Positions 21,597 to 34,240 of a DNA stretch of 64,000 bases are shown piece by piece; the stretch's first letter is position 1; the number at the start of each line of letters is the position of its first letter. Below the pieces are notes generated by a model. It did no database searches and was not told where the DNA came from. It saw nothing but the letters and a program-made list of their open reading frames with translations. Source of the stretch: Cryptomeria japonica (Eukaryota; Streptophyta; Pinopsida; Cupressales; Cupressaceae); assembly GCF_030272615.1 (NCBI RefSeq), contig NC_081415.1, positions 416,420,757 to 416,484,756 on the forward strand. The letters are read 5' to 3'. Position numbers and translations under genes: made by a program.

Positions 21597-22988
21597 TGTA
21601 GTGTCATAAATTGTACTCCTTTAATTATGAGTCCAATTTCACACTCTCCAAGCACTTATTTTCCCATTCCTCTAAGTATTTTGGGACTTTTTCTTGCATT
21701 AAATCAATATTTAATTCAATATTATGAGTCCTATTTTACTTTAATACAGCAACACAGTTTTATTTTAAGTGTGACCTTTCTCTTATGTCATTTTAAGCTT
21801 ATATGGGTCCTCTCTCATTTTAAAGTTTAGTGCACTCTTTCCCCCACTCAAATATTATCATTTTTCATATAAATTACAAAGATAGCAGCATGACCCTTTT
21901 ACCTCTCAACCCTAAAAATTAAGGCCTATTTGTTGGGACAACGGGGCTAAGTCCCATAGTTTGACACTTTTTGGATAAAATGGTAGGATAATATGTCAGG
22001 CTTGACATTTTTGGATCTATCCTCGATATGTGCAAATGATTATTTTAAGTCACCCAAAAGGTTAATTTACCTTGAAAATCCCATATAAGACATTCAATTC
22101 CTCATTTATTTCTTCATCTCATTCTATCCTATCATTCTAATTGAAGAGAAATTATTATTCTTAAAGTGTAGATCTTAGTTTAAGGAGTGGCAAGCTAGAA
22201 CAAGGCATCTTCAATTATGTTTCATGATGAATTTATGTGATTTATTATGACATTGCATCAACGCATGGAGGTTTTATCCTACGAGCATTGCATCAACACA
22301 TGGAAGACTTATTCTAAGAGCATTGCATCATTAATTAAATGTCTAATCATTTCAATTAAGCATCCCCATTCAAGAACTCCACTTCAGATTTATATTACTC
22401 TAGGGTTGAGTCCAACCTGGGATTTGATTGAGGCAAGCCTTTATATAACCCAACACCATCTTTCTCTCCTTTTGTGTAGATCTTAACTCAAAAATAGGTT
22501 TCAGGTTTAGAGTGAGGACATAGGAGCACAATGCAGACAAAGACAAGACCAGTGAAACAAAATTTAATAGAAAACCGGACTAGGGTGCCTAGCACCATAG
22601 AGTAGATGTTTTGACTCATAATTTGGCCAGAGGATAATTTAGGATCTCATGAGATCAGTTTGATTCTTGTTTTGCATCTGGACACTTATTAGGACCAGGG
22701 CACCTAGCCACAATGTCTGCCCAATTTCAACTCAAAATTTAGGCACAAGTTCCTCTTTGTATCCCCTTTCTAGTTCTATACATGTTAGTTCATTTCCATA
22801 TCTCCATTTGTTTGTTTATGATTTTATTGTCAATCTTGCACCTTTTAGCCTAGTTATGCGCATACTCAATTCCCAATCAATCAAAACACAAAAGAAAACA
22901 ACCAGTCATAGTTCCTAACTCTCCTAAGGTTTTGTGGTTGGGCCTATTGGTTGTTCTACAATGAAATTGGTGAACCACATTTCCCTAC
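21597..22988 (+). repeat. 3' LTR, TGTAGTGTCATAAATTG family
   Basis: Begins TGTAGTGTCATAAATTGTAC after a purine tract. It shares with the solo LTR at 61833-63388 the start word and a body containing GGACCAGGGC / GGACTAGGGTGCCTAG motifs (22573 and 22691). The right end is set provisionally at CCCTACA (22988) by comparison with the other LTR's ...CCTACACA end. No target duplication was found, because the 5' partner is missing. Confidence 0.6.
22251..22330. repeat. 35-bp tandem repeat in the LTR
   Basis: CATTGCATCAACRCATGG begins units at 22251 and 22286, and a third begins CATTGCATCA at 22321, giving an exact 35-bp period and about 2.3 copies. Confidence 0.85.
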
Positions 22989-25974
22989 ATCGCATACCTC
23001 TACTATTATGAAAGAATGGTAGCGTGGGTCTAAAGTTGAGATGATCCACATATTTGTAGTTTGGGGAAAACAAGCGAGGATAAAGGAGACACATTAGATA
23101 AATTTGAAGCTTGAATTAAACTAAGATTTTTTAAGAAAACTAACAAGGGAGAATTGATCTTAGGACCAACTATGATAATCATCTTATTAAATTTTGCCTG
23201 ATTTTTAATAATTTAATTTCCCCAATGTACTTACTTTTCTCTAATTCAGATGAAGAACGATGACTATAAATTAGAGTTTAGTCCATTAAGAAATATGAGA
23301 CAAATCTACGTAGTGAAAGTGCAATGAAAGACAACAACCATCAAAAGGAAAGAATGAATGCAAAGTATCATAGTTACACAAATTGTCCGATGGTGGTGTC
23401 CAAGTGCAAGTGTTTGTTCCCTCCACTAAATAGGAATAATGTTCACAAAGAAACTTTTGTGCAAGGAAAATGGACATCCATCAAAATATAAGTACACTAT
23501 TATTTGAAAAACATGCTACAACAACCACATTGGAAGACATGCATGTAAAATGTACTTATAGAGATTCTCCCATGCGATATTGCACGCACAAGCCTTTGTC
23601 CCCCCATTAAACAAGAATAGTTTTAGCTAAATAGGAATAGTCTTAAACAAATTATGGCGATATAATTTGAAATTATTCTCAAGTTGTGCTTGTTGGCGAA
23701 TTGTTTTTACCTTTCCATTGGAGGACACAAATGCGAATGCATTTCTTTATAAATCATATTTTTTTGGTAGATGAAAAGAATTTTTTATTATTATCATCCA
23801 ATAGAGAACATGGATAATTGAGTTACAATTGAACTTTCATATTAATTGCCACCACCCTACACATGTTGAAGCACATCAAAATCATGCAAAATTGATTTTT
23901 TTTTACGTAGAGAAATTGCATCCTTGTAGAATGCCCCTTAGTGTAATAAACTAAAAAATAAAATAATCTCTAAATAGTTCTAAACTAGCATTAATCTACA
24001 GAAAATAAAATACACCCTGTAAAAAAAATAATCTTCAAATAGTTCTAAAATAAAATACAATATCACTTGAGTAAATGAAACAAAGCCGTGTTGTTATGAA
24101 GTTCTGCCAATGGTGATTTTGTTCTTTGAAACATTGACAAATTGAGAGTAGTAGTGGTTTGATCAAACTTGTGCGAGGAATTAACTATTGACCATTTTCT
24201 AAATTGCTATTTATGGTGCTACTAGATCTTTGCCATGATTTTTTGTGGATTAACTGATAACAGTTGAACAAAATTGAAATAGTTAAATATTCCTTAATTT
24301 TGGTGGTTTATTTTTCAAATTTGATTTCTTGGGAAGTGTGTTTTAAGCTACAATAAATTTCTAGAAGCAAGAAATTAAATGTGATATCAAATGAGAACCT
24401 AATTTCTTGGTTGCACAATTCGAGTTGAGGTAGAGGAAACTAGAGTAGGATTCTTATAAGAATACCTAAAAATATTTTTCTTCGACAAGCAATTAATGTC
24501 TAATTTTGTCAATAGTTAAGCACATTTCACCATTTTAGTAGAAAATAACTTCTAAAATTTATTTGTATCTCTCTCATGTAAAAATATTCTAGCTACTCTT
24601 CCATGGGATCATTGCATAATTTTCTTTTATACATGTTAAAAAATATAAGGGGTAATTATTCTGCCTCATGTTCCCAAGACAAGCATCTTTGTTGGCATTT
24701 TGCTAAAATGACACCCTAGCGAGTTGTATAAAAACCAAATGAATTCACTATTCAAAAGTCTAATAGCCTAAAATGCATCCAAAAATTTATAAAATTCTCA
24801 TATTTTATTCCATTGTCTCTTTAGTTAGGGCAAATAAGGATTTGAGTGGCATGGCCATGACAAAGCTAACAAATTTCCAACACCCAAACCATTGAATTAG
24901 AGGTAAAAATAGAAATCATATTAATGAGAATAAATGAGTTAGGTAAATCAATAAAGAATTCTTTGGGTAAAAATACCCACAATATAACTTTACTAAATTG
25001 TAATGGAGAAGAAGCATGGTAAAAGGATGACATGTTACAAATTTTAACTTATTTTCCTTTATGACAAGATAAGTCTCCTTGAATATGCTAAAATGGGATT
25101 CAAGTTATTTAATATTTTTTGTGAAAGAGCAAGAAAAAAATAGAAAGATCATCACTTGTGAACATCTAGAAAAGAAACAAAATAGGTATTGTGGAAGCCT
25201 TATTCAATGTACCATTGCTGTACTATGCAAATGGGCTCCCATCGATCTACTCTTTGACACACTTCTTCTACGTCTCTATAAATTCTTTGATAATTCATTT
25301 TAGATTAACCAGAAAATAATAATATATTGGAGAAATAAAGTGTAGATAACTAAAATTATTGGGATTTAAGAATTGTAGAAATTTTTATTATACAAAACAT
25401 GTGTGTAGATAACTTACCACGATTTTTGATGGCTCTTCAATAAACTGAATTAGACTATGAACGTAGCTTATATAATTGAATTTCTACATAAATCTTTCCA
25501 AATCAATATTAGTTGTGGTGGAAAGTTCTTGCAAAGATTGTGAAGATGATAAAGGGATGACTTGATTTTAGTGGATGCCATTAACACTATTGCATGTTAA
25601 TCACCATTATTTCAACGCAAATAACTAATTACAAAAAATTCTAGATGTTTCATTATTGTTAGTAACCATTAACCTTTGATATTATGATTTAAGTTATTTG
25701 AAGATCCATACATCACTTGTTTTAACCTTATTATAGATATTTGTCTTTTCTTACCTAGTAAAAAACATATTTTGTCCAATAACAATAAAGATAAAATATT
25801 TATTTTTCTTTCATGATTTTAACTAGCTGTAGCAAACAATTTCAACAAGAATTGCTACCTTCATGGAGGAACTAATAATTCAATTTTTTAAAATAAAGGT
25901 AGCGCATAGAGTTTTCATTACACAAATATATATGTATATTTATTTTGTTTTGGGTTGTGCGGGAAGGAGCTGCT
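22989..25974. other. AT-rich intergenic sequence, nothing recognised
   Basis: No convincing coding frame, LTR end or RNA gene seen on either strand. A small imperfect duplication (AATAATCTYYAAATAGTTCTAAA) occurs near 23960 and 24030. The 3' end includes the presumed promoter and 5' UTR of the PUS10 gene, but no clear TATA box is placed. Confidence 0.5.
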
Positions 25975-26046
25975 ATGGAGGAAATAGTGGAGTCAACAGT
26001 GAAGGCATTACCCGCTTCTGCACTGTGTGACCTCCTCTCCGCAGGC
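25975..26046 (+). CDS. PUS10: PUS10-type tRNA pseudouridine synthase, exon 1
   Basis: Pus10 enzymes convert U54/U55 of tRNA to pseudouridine. This exon encodes 24 residues from ATG 25975 (context GCTATGG) to LCDLLSAG and ends at a splice donor GGC|GTAAGC in phase 0. Joined to exon 2 it reads LLSAG-VCLRCIFR, matching the family N-terminus (in human PUS10, LLNTG-TCPRCIFR) at the first Cys pair of the zinc-binding site. An in-frame ATG 30 bases upstream (25945) would add ten residues; the later ATG fits the family length better. The open frame continues into the intron to 26415, but that part has no likeness to the family. Confidence 0.85.
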
Positions 26047-28139
26047 GTAAGCAAGATTTTTCTTTTCTGCTTTGCATTCTTGCCGTTTGGATGTGCTTAC
26101 AAGTTCAGACCTTTCCACCACAAACATTCAGTTTTATTCAGAAGCCAATCGACAGCATGGACTTGTGACGGATGTTTTTATCTGCTTAAAAATGGAAAGA
26201 TGATGTATAGATTCAGATTGTTTTGCTCTGTTTGGAGTTCATATATATTTGCTGAACCAGAGGGAGTTCTATTTTGTAGCGCATTTATGATGACACCTTG
26301 TTGGCTTATACATATTACTTGTTTCGGCAGTGCATCATTGTTAAATTTCACTTTTTGGGACTCAACTGCAATTTTAATACTGAGCCATTCTTTTCGACTT
26401 GCCTTTAATGAGTAGTATGGTTCAAATAACTATTTAGCATTTGTTGCATTGGTTGATGCTCACAGGGGTGAAGTGGTGGGGTTAAAATTAGTGAACTGAA
26501 CCATTGCCAAGCTGTGACTTGCCCCTGATAATACTATCCAGTACTCCGGCTTATCCTTTTCGCATAACCATAAATATGTAAATTTGCTTCTATAGGTTAG
26601 ATGCACGAATAGCTGGTAGGAGTGATTTTAAGGAAACCTAATTTTTTTTAAGTTTAAAAATTCTGACCGGTCATTTAAATATCGAATTCTTGAATTAGTA
26701 TTTATTTGAAAATGTTATAGCATTTTCCCAATAAACCATATGTATACGAAATGGGCAAATTTGCAAAAATAAAGTAGTAGAGACTGAGGTGAATCTCCAT
26801 CTTCAAATATTTCAAATGCTCAATTGTGACTTATTTATAGGACAAAAATAGAAAAATGTTTAAATATCCCTAATAGTTAGCACTGAGTTATTTCAATATC
26901 TATGAAGATTTTAGTTGGATTTTTTTTAGTGCTGTTTTCCTTTGTTTTTTCAAATATCTTAACCTCGTCAAATTTTGTTAGGTTATAGTTTTTACAAATG
27001 TAGATTTTCAGATTTTTTTCAGTTATAATAACAAATTTGTGAGCAGGAAAGATCACACTTATAGGTTCTTTAGTATCAAGGTCATTGCGATATTCTGGGT
27101 GCATATGTGATCTGATAGTATTTTGGCCATCTGACAGTTTCACCACATTAATATTGTAGAGGTTTTCTGTGCTGGATAATTTACCTTATTTACAGATGTT
27201 TCACAAAAAGGATTGTGAGTGTATTTTGAAAACTTGAAACCACCAGTGAGACTTTATTTTTGTGGTTGCACCCTTTGTAACATTTTTTAAACATATGTGA
27301 GACTTACCACTTGTTTGCTTGCCATTCCAAAGCTCTCATGGCTTTAATGATGTTGGGAACGATCCTTTCTCAAATGGGGCCCTCTGCATCTAAAGTGTTG
27401 GCCTAAAACTGCTTTTTACTTTTTACTGTCAAATGTTTTCCTTATATTTGAGTCCATGTGTAGTTGGCATAAAATGATTTTGTAATGTTTCATTAAGTTG
27501 TTTGTATCTGACTATGTATTATTTACTTGTTGGCTTTTGGGTAGCTATTAAAAGGTAATTATTAGTAGTTGTCAATGGTTATGTTTTTCTTGGCAACCGT
27601 TGGGTTTTTTAAGTAGGGTTCTCATGGTTAGGAAAAGTAGTCTAATCTTTGATTGATCATTCCTAGTCTACTTCTATGTATGAAATTCAAATGAATAGAG
27701 ATATGTTTCTGGTAGTCTATTTGGTATGCATTATTTATTTATATTAATTTATGCAAATACTAGTCTTATTAGATAAAGGACTAAACATTGGTATTGTTGC
27801 CTAAAAAAAGTTAGGTCCAATTTAAGATATCAATGCCCTTAGACCCCAACAAAGGTAGGAACAGACCACAATGTGCTAGTACCAATAGATCAATCGATCT
27901 GCAAGGTTGTGAGGCAAAGAGAGTGAAGAAGATGAGTATAAGAGGTAGCTGAAGGGACTCCATTAGTGCAACTTCAAAGTTGAAGCTTGACTCAAAGTAG
28001 AAGTAGTTGGAGGATAAGTTAGAGCTGTAGTTGGGAGTGAAGGCGCTAAAACATTCAATGTGTTATTAACAATAATATGGAGGAAGAATGGGTAGAGGTT
28101 GCTAGACAACTTAAAGATGAATGCAAGTTTGGGTGGAGG

Positions 28140-29829
28140 AGATAATTGAATCCCTTGAGTGTGAAATGGAGTCTGAGGAGTTTTTGGTAAATGAAGATTT
28201 TGAAGCACATGAGAGCACTTTTCGACAAAGTGAAGAACTACGTATCAAAGACAAGCTCAAACCTAAGACACTTTGATTGAAGGTTGGGGTGAGAAGAGGA
28301 AATTTTGAAGGCGGAACTAGTGGTGTCCATAATATTTAGGTCTATAGAAGGTTTGGGTGTTTGGACGCGTTCAAAAGTGCCGAAGAAGTATGGGAATGTC
28401 TTGATCAGTACTTTTTGAGGAGAAGGTTTTAGGCACTACACTCACATCAGACAATCAAGAGGCAGAAATTGCCACAATTTAGTGGAGATGGATCTAAAGA
28501 TCCTCTAAGACATTGTAGAACCTGAATTGCTATATGTACAACAAATCAATAAATGGACCAAAGATATTGATTAAGTTGTTTTCTAGCCACACTATGGGAA
28601 GTGACAATAGATTGGTATGCAAACCTTCTTGATACTAAGAAGTAATGTGGGAGAGATTAAAGAAAGCATTTGAACAAGAGTTCAAATTATTAAGGGATGA
28701 TAATGAGATCCTTGTGGAAATAATTAATATTCAACAAGGTAAGAATGGAATTTTTTGAGTTTATAGCAATAAGCTTAAGGAGTTGCTTAGTCGATTGGAA
28801 AGGGAACCAATGGATGGACTCAAAGAAATGATGGTTTAGTGAAGGGTTGATACCTTCACTTTAGAAGAAAATGAAGATAGTTCCCCCCCCCCCCCACCCA
28901 AATCATATGATGAAATATATAATTGGGCCATGAACATAGAGAGTGTAAGCAAGACATCTAGCTGTCTGAAGAAAATTGAAGATGATTATGATTGAAGTGA
29001 TAATGAATTTAGATCGATACAGGCTCTTTGGGAAGACATGTAAAGGATGATGAAAGAATTGAAGGACAAAAAAAGAGGGTAAAGAACTTTGGTGTATTGA
29101 TTGTAAACTAGAAGGTCACACCAAAACTAATTTTCCTAAAAAGCAATTTTGTGATATATGCCAAGTTGTGGGCCACTTAATTAAAAATTGTTGCTGTAAT
29201 TTGAAAAGTAAGGGTACACAAGTATTTTTTTACGTAAGGAGAGCAATCTACCTCACCAAATAGTCCATTTAAGCCTAACAAGAATGCATCTTTGGGTGGC
29301 TATTGAAATCGACGAGGGGGATGGTGGATTTGGATATAGTATGACTCCCAAAGGTTGTCCCATTGTATAAAGTAAAAAGTGCAGCAAATGGGACCACTTC
29401 ATTGGGGATTGTGTAGGAAGTTAGGGCAAAATAAATCTACTTGTAAGTGGCATGGACTTGGAGATCAGGATGATGCTGAATGTTTGAAGCAATAGGCAAG
29501 TGCCAATATAATTGATGCAGAGAGACATAAAGGAGTATTGGTTGTTACATAAGCCCAAGCAAAGAAGGTTGTGTACCTGCGCCATGTATTAAAAATGAGA
29601 GACTTTGTGAAGTAAAAGTTGAGGTGGAGCATGTTATGCATAATGAACATCACTAGTCAAATACAAATGCAAGCACTCCAATCAATCAATTGTAATTTGA
29701 TAAAATTATTGCAAGGCAAGTACTTCAAACCATTGTACCAATAAAAGTAGTTGATTTATTGCAAATTACTCCCAAACTTAAGAAATGCTATATCTTAGAA
29801 GGATGAGATAGTGCATGCCACCACCCATT
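28140..29829 (+). pseudogene. Ty3/gypsy gag with zinc knuckles, decayed
   Basis: Several frames together read a retrotransposon gag: PQFSGDGSKDPLRHC (about 28475), TIDWYANLLDTKK, WERLKKAFEQEFKLLRDDNEI (28650-28715) and NKLKELLSRLEREPMDG. Two CCHC zinc knuckles follow: CIDCKLEGHTKTNF at 29093-29134 (last Cys replaced by Phe) and CDICQVVGHLIKNC at 29150-29191 (intact). Then come KCSKWDHFIGDC and CKWHGLGDQDDAECLKQ. Gag would package element RNA. Many stops and shifts make it a relic. It lies in sense orientation inside PUS10 intron 1 and precedes a protease relic. Confidence 0.75.
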
Positions 29830-30270
29830 TAGAATCTAGAAATAATGAAGAGCCCATAATACCTCCATTATTGGGAGGCCAATTAATTGATCTCATGCTA
29901 CTGATGGTTAACATGGAAAAGAAACCAATGGTGTTTCACATGGAGATCCTTGGAAGCAATGTCACTAACATAATTATTTATGGCAGGTTTGGCACGAATG
30001 TACTTCCATAAGACACTTGGTGAAGTCTTGGTAAGGTGACTATTTGGCCACCAACTTTTCAGTTGGTAGGAACTCATCAACAAGAAACCAGAGTGTTGGG
30101 ATTCCTCATGGGGCAAAAGGTAATAATTGATTCTCAAGCTTTTATACTTAAATTTTGTTGTCATCTCATTATGGAAGAAAGTGTACAATGCATTGTTGGG
30201 TTGGGGTTGGTTGGTAGTAGCCAAAGCCAACCACAATTGAAAGAACACAATCTTCATTATCTTCATTGAA
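29830..30270 (+). pseudogene. Ty3/gypsy retropepsin-like protease, decayed
   Basis: About 29970-30240 reads IIYGRFGTNVLPE, then, after a stop, LGKVTIWPPTFQLVGTH, QKVIIDSQAFILKF and, near the end, CIVGLGLVGSSQSQP. This follows the plant gypsy protease pattern D-G-G-S-G-V-N-V-L-P-E with WPP-T-FQLVG and I-L-G-R-G-W-L. The catalytic Asp is replaced by Tyr. No reverse transcriptase follows; 30271-31062 holds only a broken acidic frame. Confidence 0.65.
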
Positions 30271-31062
30271 AAAAAGATAATAAATATATAATTTATCTTA
30301 AGAATCAATGAGTAAGTGAGGAAGCAACTTCCTTAGACCCTTTGTTATTATTAGACTCAAACTCCAAAGAAGAGTGGATAGAAAAGCATGATTAGGGTCC
30401 CATGGAGCTAAATGCTGAAGGAATCTTTTAATTACAATCACGTTTGGAAGATCAAACAAGCTCCCTTTGTGGCCTGTTGCATTGGCAAATGGAGAACCAT
30501 GAAGTAATTTTGTTGAATTGCAATTTTATTGAAGCTACAAAGATTAATGAAGAAGAACAAGGACTAAGAGATGACAAGAACCAACTACTTTATGTTGAGG
30601 AAACTTAAGCAAGCCATTTTGAAAAGTTGAAGAGTTTTGGTGCATCAGATGAAGTACATGGTTCATAGTTAACAATTTATTCTCAAAATTTGGAAGCTAT
30701 AAACATTGTTGACATCGATGTTTTGGTAGAGGCATTAGTCTCAACTAAAGATTGCTAAATTAATGAAGTGTCTCGTTGTAACTAGATTAAAAAGATATCC
30801 AATTTTGAGCCCACAAATACTTGTGCTAACAAATGTTACAAGGGACCTTATTCATGTTGCATATTTTGACACAGAAGTATGAAGATGATTGGAGTGGACT
30901 CAAAGGAAAATAATGAAAAAGGGAAAAGTATCGTACAATGGTTTTTTCTTTTTATTTTAATAAAAAGTGGGAAAGGGAATTAAAAGTTGGGCCTAAGTTG
31001 AAAATAAAAAATAATAAAGGGAAAGGAATTGCAAAAATTTCTAAGTTTTATTGTATGGCTGC

Positions 31063-31265
31063 TTCAGGAAGTTCCCACCATGCAGCTGCTTTGGCAAGTT
31101 CTCACAGAACAATTGCTTTGGCAAGGTCTGTTGAACGTTTGCTTTGGTAATTTCTCACCGTATGACAGCTTTAGCAATTTCTCATTAAATGGCCTCTTTA
31201 GAAAATTCTCACCAAATGGTCTTTTCAGTAATTTTTTAGTGGACGATCTCTTTAGTGGATTCATA
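31063..31265. repeat. 27-bp degenerate tandem repeat coding a 9-residue unit
   Basis: Units of about 27 bp follow the pattern CTTTRGNAATTTCTCACCAAA. In the frame 31029-31298 they translate as FSNFSLNGL, FRKFSPNGL, FSNFLVDDL, FSGF after earlier, more diverged units. About seven to eight copies are visible. Confidence 0.7.
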
Positions 31266-32303
31266 TCTTACAACATACTTGAAGGAGGAAAACATTAAAA
31301 GGAATATATTGAAAGGGAGAAAATAAGAAGTTTAGAGATTGGGAAAATAAATTATAGAGTACCTAATTTTTTCACTACTGTGCAGCAACCAAATAAAAAA
31401 TTTGGACTTCATATATTAAAGTTCCTTTATTTGCTATTTTATGGCAATTACGAAGGAGAAAGTTAAAATTAATAGCAATCAAGTTCCTTACTTTTCTATC
31501 ATATTACAAACCATGGAAAATATTAAATTTGGAAGCAACTTTGCAAAGCTGCAAGATATTCAACTCCACCAATAACGCTGCTTAGTTGTGAGGGGAATGA
31601 AAAGTGATTTTATTGAGGTTGAAGTTATGCAGGTGAAACTGAGCGTATCTAAGTTGATTTTTCTACAATTGGGTTGAACTCCATGAGACATTTACCACCC
31701 CTCATGCTAAACTTTGTGATAAAATTCATAAAATAGGCGAGATCAATACAAAACTGTAGGATGATTCCTTACAATTCACTCCATATGAATTTAAACAACT
31801 TGAGAGGAATGAATAGGTGTTAACCTGTTCTAATAACTCTTTAGTTATTAACTTATTAAGTATATTCTAATTATTTTGCCATGAGTTATATCTTTTATAA
31901 CCACGCAGAGTGTTTACGAAAGTTTTTTGAAGGGTGTTTGTTTATTGAATTTGTTGCACACATACTTTATTTAAGTGATTTATATTTAAGTTTATTTCAT
32001 TTTAAAATTTTACTGGGGATAATTTGGATTTTTCATTTTACTGACTTTTGTAAATGCAGGGTAGTGGCTTATCCTATAGATACAGAGTATTGGTTTATCC
32101 TATAGATATTGGAACATTAAATGGTTAAGAATAATGTAATCTAATACTAAATATTAGCTGGTTAATTTGGATTATTTGCTTTATTTCTCACAATCTTTTA
32201 TGGACTCTGAAGATTCAGTAATAACAAATAAACCTAGAAAGGTTTGACATCAAGTTTGGGATACATTTGATATGCTAATATGAGCAAGGCCATATGGGTG
32301 CAG

Positions 32304-32692
32304 GTATGCCTTCGATGCATATTCCGAATATTCAGCGTAGATGGAGACATATATTCATTTAGTTTGCCATCGACTGCATCTCTATATTCTTTGCTAAAAC
32401 CTTTAATAACTCCCACAGAACTCCCAAAGTTTGAGGATGACATTAGTTCAATGGAAGTTAAAAATGTTTGTTCTTCTACTGAAGAAAAAGAAGTCACAAA
32501 TGAGACCTGCCTAGTATGTTTGGGAATTTTGCAAACAGCAATCCTTGATCAAAAGAAAGAGACAACCCAATGCAAGGGAAATGTTGCAGTTTTGATATCA
32601 GAGGCAGTTCAGCATGAGGGTTACCAATTTGATAGCTTTTGTTTGGAAGTTTCTATACCACCAAACACTGCTATAAGAGACCGTGCTCTTTG
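32304..32692 (+). CDS. PUS10: PUS10-type tRNA pseudouridine synthase, exon 2
   Basis: The exon begins after acceptor TGCAG and encodes about 130 residues: VCLRCIFRIFSVDGDIYSF (first Cys pair and THUMP-side strand), an acidic variable linker, ETCLVCLGILQTAI (second Cys pair, matching CNVCLGILQ of human PUS10), GYQFDSFCLEVSIPP (matching GFEFTSLVFSVSFPP) and IRDRALW. It ends at donor TTTG|GTAATT inside the Trp codon. Together the two CxxC pairs form the zinc-binding N-terminal domain. There are no stops or frameshifts, in contrast to everything around it, so the exon looks under selection. The catalytic domain exons (GREDVD and similar motifs) were not found in the window; they may lie beyond further long introns or be missing. 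Confidence 0.88.
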
Positions 32693-33128
32693 GTAATTAT
32701 TCTGCCTGTTCCATTTATGTTGAGCTTTGATGTAGATGGTATGCTGATAGTCTGATTTTCCCTTGGATTATATGTATTAATAGAAAATGTCTTTTTTTCA
32801 ATATTGAAGTGTTTAGAATTTTATTTAAACTCTGCATCTCTAGGGTTTTTGCAAGTGTTCTCATTTGTCAATGGAATGCTTCTTTTATCCATATTAACAC
32901 AATTTGTAATATCTTTGTACTATCTGGATTCTCATATTCTCATAACTTTTCAATAAATTTATTTAGAGTATTTCAAGAGTCAGCGCAGCACTTGGACAAA
33001 ACTTGACCAATAAGAGCTTTCCTTTGGAAAATCAAAATATTTAATTGTTTATGTCTTAAATTTGATAACATCTCCACTTTATGGTATATGGTTACCACTT
33101 TCCTTTTGTGTGTGGCATTGCTGTCTTT

Positions 33129-33198
33129 TGATTAAGAAATGTCTTTTGCTAATTCTCTATATCTGATTAAGAAATGTCTTTTGCTAATTCTCTATATC
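33129..33198. repeat. perfect 35-bp tandem duplication
   Basis: The unit starting TGATTAAGAAATGTC and ending CTCTATATC occurs at 33129-33163 and again, apparently identical, at 33164-33198. Confidence 0.9.
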
Positions 33199-33734
33199 TG
33201 ATATGTTCTTATTTCTGTCATGTTGTGAAAGTGGATATGTTGTGGTGCTGTAAAATTAAATATAAAAACACCTCGTAATTAGGATTTCAAGCAAGGCTTG
33301 TGGTGGAAAGTAGGTTAATGACAATGTCTTAAGGTTTAGGGGTAGAGGCCAAGTTTTCAGATCCCCCCCCTTTTATTGTTCATCTGCCTAAACTTTTCGT
33401 TCATACAAATACCTAAAGGCTTGATCTTAATAATAAACCAAACTGAAAGCTTAGAATTGAAAAAATAATTCATGTAGGCTGGAAGGCCTGTTGCCCTTTA
33501 GAAAAAACTACAAAGAAGCTGCATGTGCAATTAGGATTAAAAGAAAGTACTATTCTATAGTTTTTAGCAACAATCATCTTGTCAGTTGTGAAATGTTTGG
33601 CTGAGGTATTTCTTGAGAAACTTGAAACAAGGTCGAACAAATCCAAATCACCAATAACTTCAAATAAAAAACAACACTCTATTATCCTCATAGATGCATG
33701 CATGCTATCAATTGCAAGTAACGTTGAGCTGGAC

Positions 33735-34240
33735 ACACAATAACCTATCCAGTAAAAGTATATGTTCTAAGGAATTTGCAACATAATAGAAAAGTATATG
33801 TTCTAAGAAAGTTGCAGCAGAATATAATGCACAGACCATTACATATTCACCAAGGCAATATAGCAGAGTAACAGTTTTCCATTCAATATGAAGTGGAATA
33901 ATACATGTAAATGGAGGACATCACAATAACCCAACTAGTACATTACTTTATTATAAGAAACATGCAACAAAATATAATGTAGAATTCATTTCATATTCAT
34001 GAAGGCAAAGAATATAACAGAATAATGCATTTCTCATCAATATGAACACAGATGATGTGTATGCACGGAAGATAGCACAATAACCTAGCTATTAAACTAG
34101 TATGCTATAAGGAGCATGCAACAGAATATGATGCACAAACTATTATATATTCATGAAGGTAATGATATGGTAGACTAATGATCTTCCATTCAATATGAAT
34201 AGGGGTAAGTCTGTGTACAAAGAACTAGAAGATGAGGAAT
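33735..34240. repeat. long-unit tandem repeat, about three copies
   Basis: Units of about 155-185 bp each start with CACAATAACCYANCTA (about 33736, 33923, 34077). Each contains GCAACANAATATAATGYA, then CATATTCATGAAGGCAA, then TTCCATTCAATATGAA. Copies have diverged by substitutions and small indels. It looks like a short, old satellite-like array. Confidence 0.7.

Larger units (their letters stand above)
26047..32303 (+). other. PUS10 intron 1 (6.26 kb) with retroelement debris
   Basis: GTAAGC donor and TGCAG acceptor join two phase-0 exons. The intron holds a decayed Ty3/gypsy gag-protease in the sense orientation (about 28140-30270) and a 27-bp tandem repeat (31063-31265). A minus-strand open frame of 89 codons (26877-27146, containing DLDTKEPISVIFPAHKFVII) looks conserved in style but I could not identify it. 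27150-28140 and 31270-32300 show nothing else. Long TE-filled introns are usual in conifer genes. Confidence 0.75.

Noticed and set aside
26047-26415. Reading the open frame 25945-26415 as one 156-residue protein
   Set aside because: Only the first 24 residues after ATG 25975 fit the PUS10 family, a GTAAGC donor follows exactly in phase with exon 2, and the remainder looks like chance intron translation.
32950-33006. Candidate PUS10 exon 3 (reading VFQESAQHLDKT)
   Set aside because: It does not resemble the family after the IRDRALW motif and ends in a stop at once.
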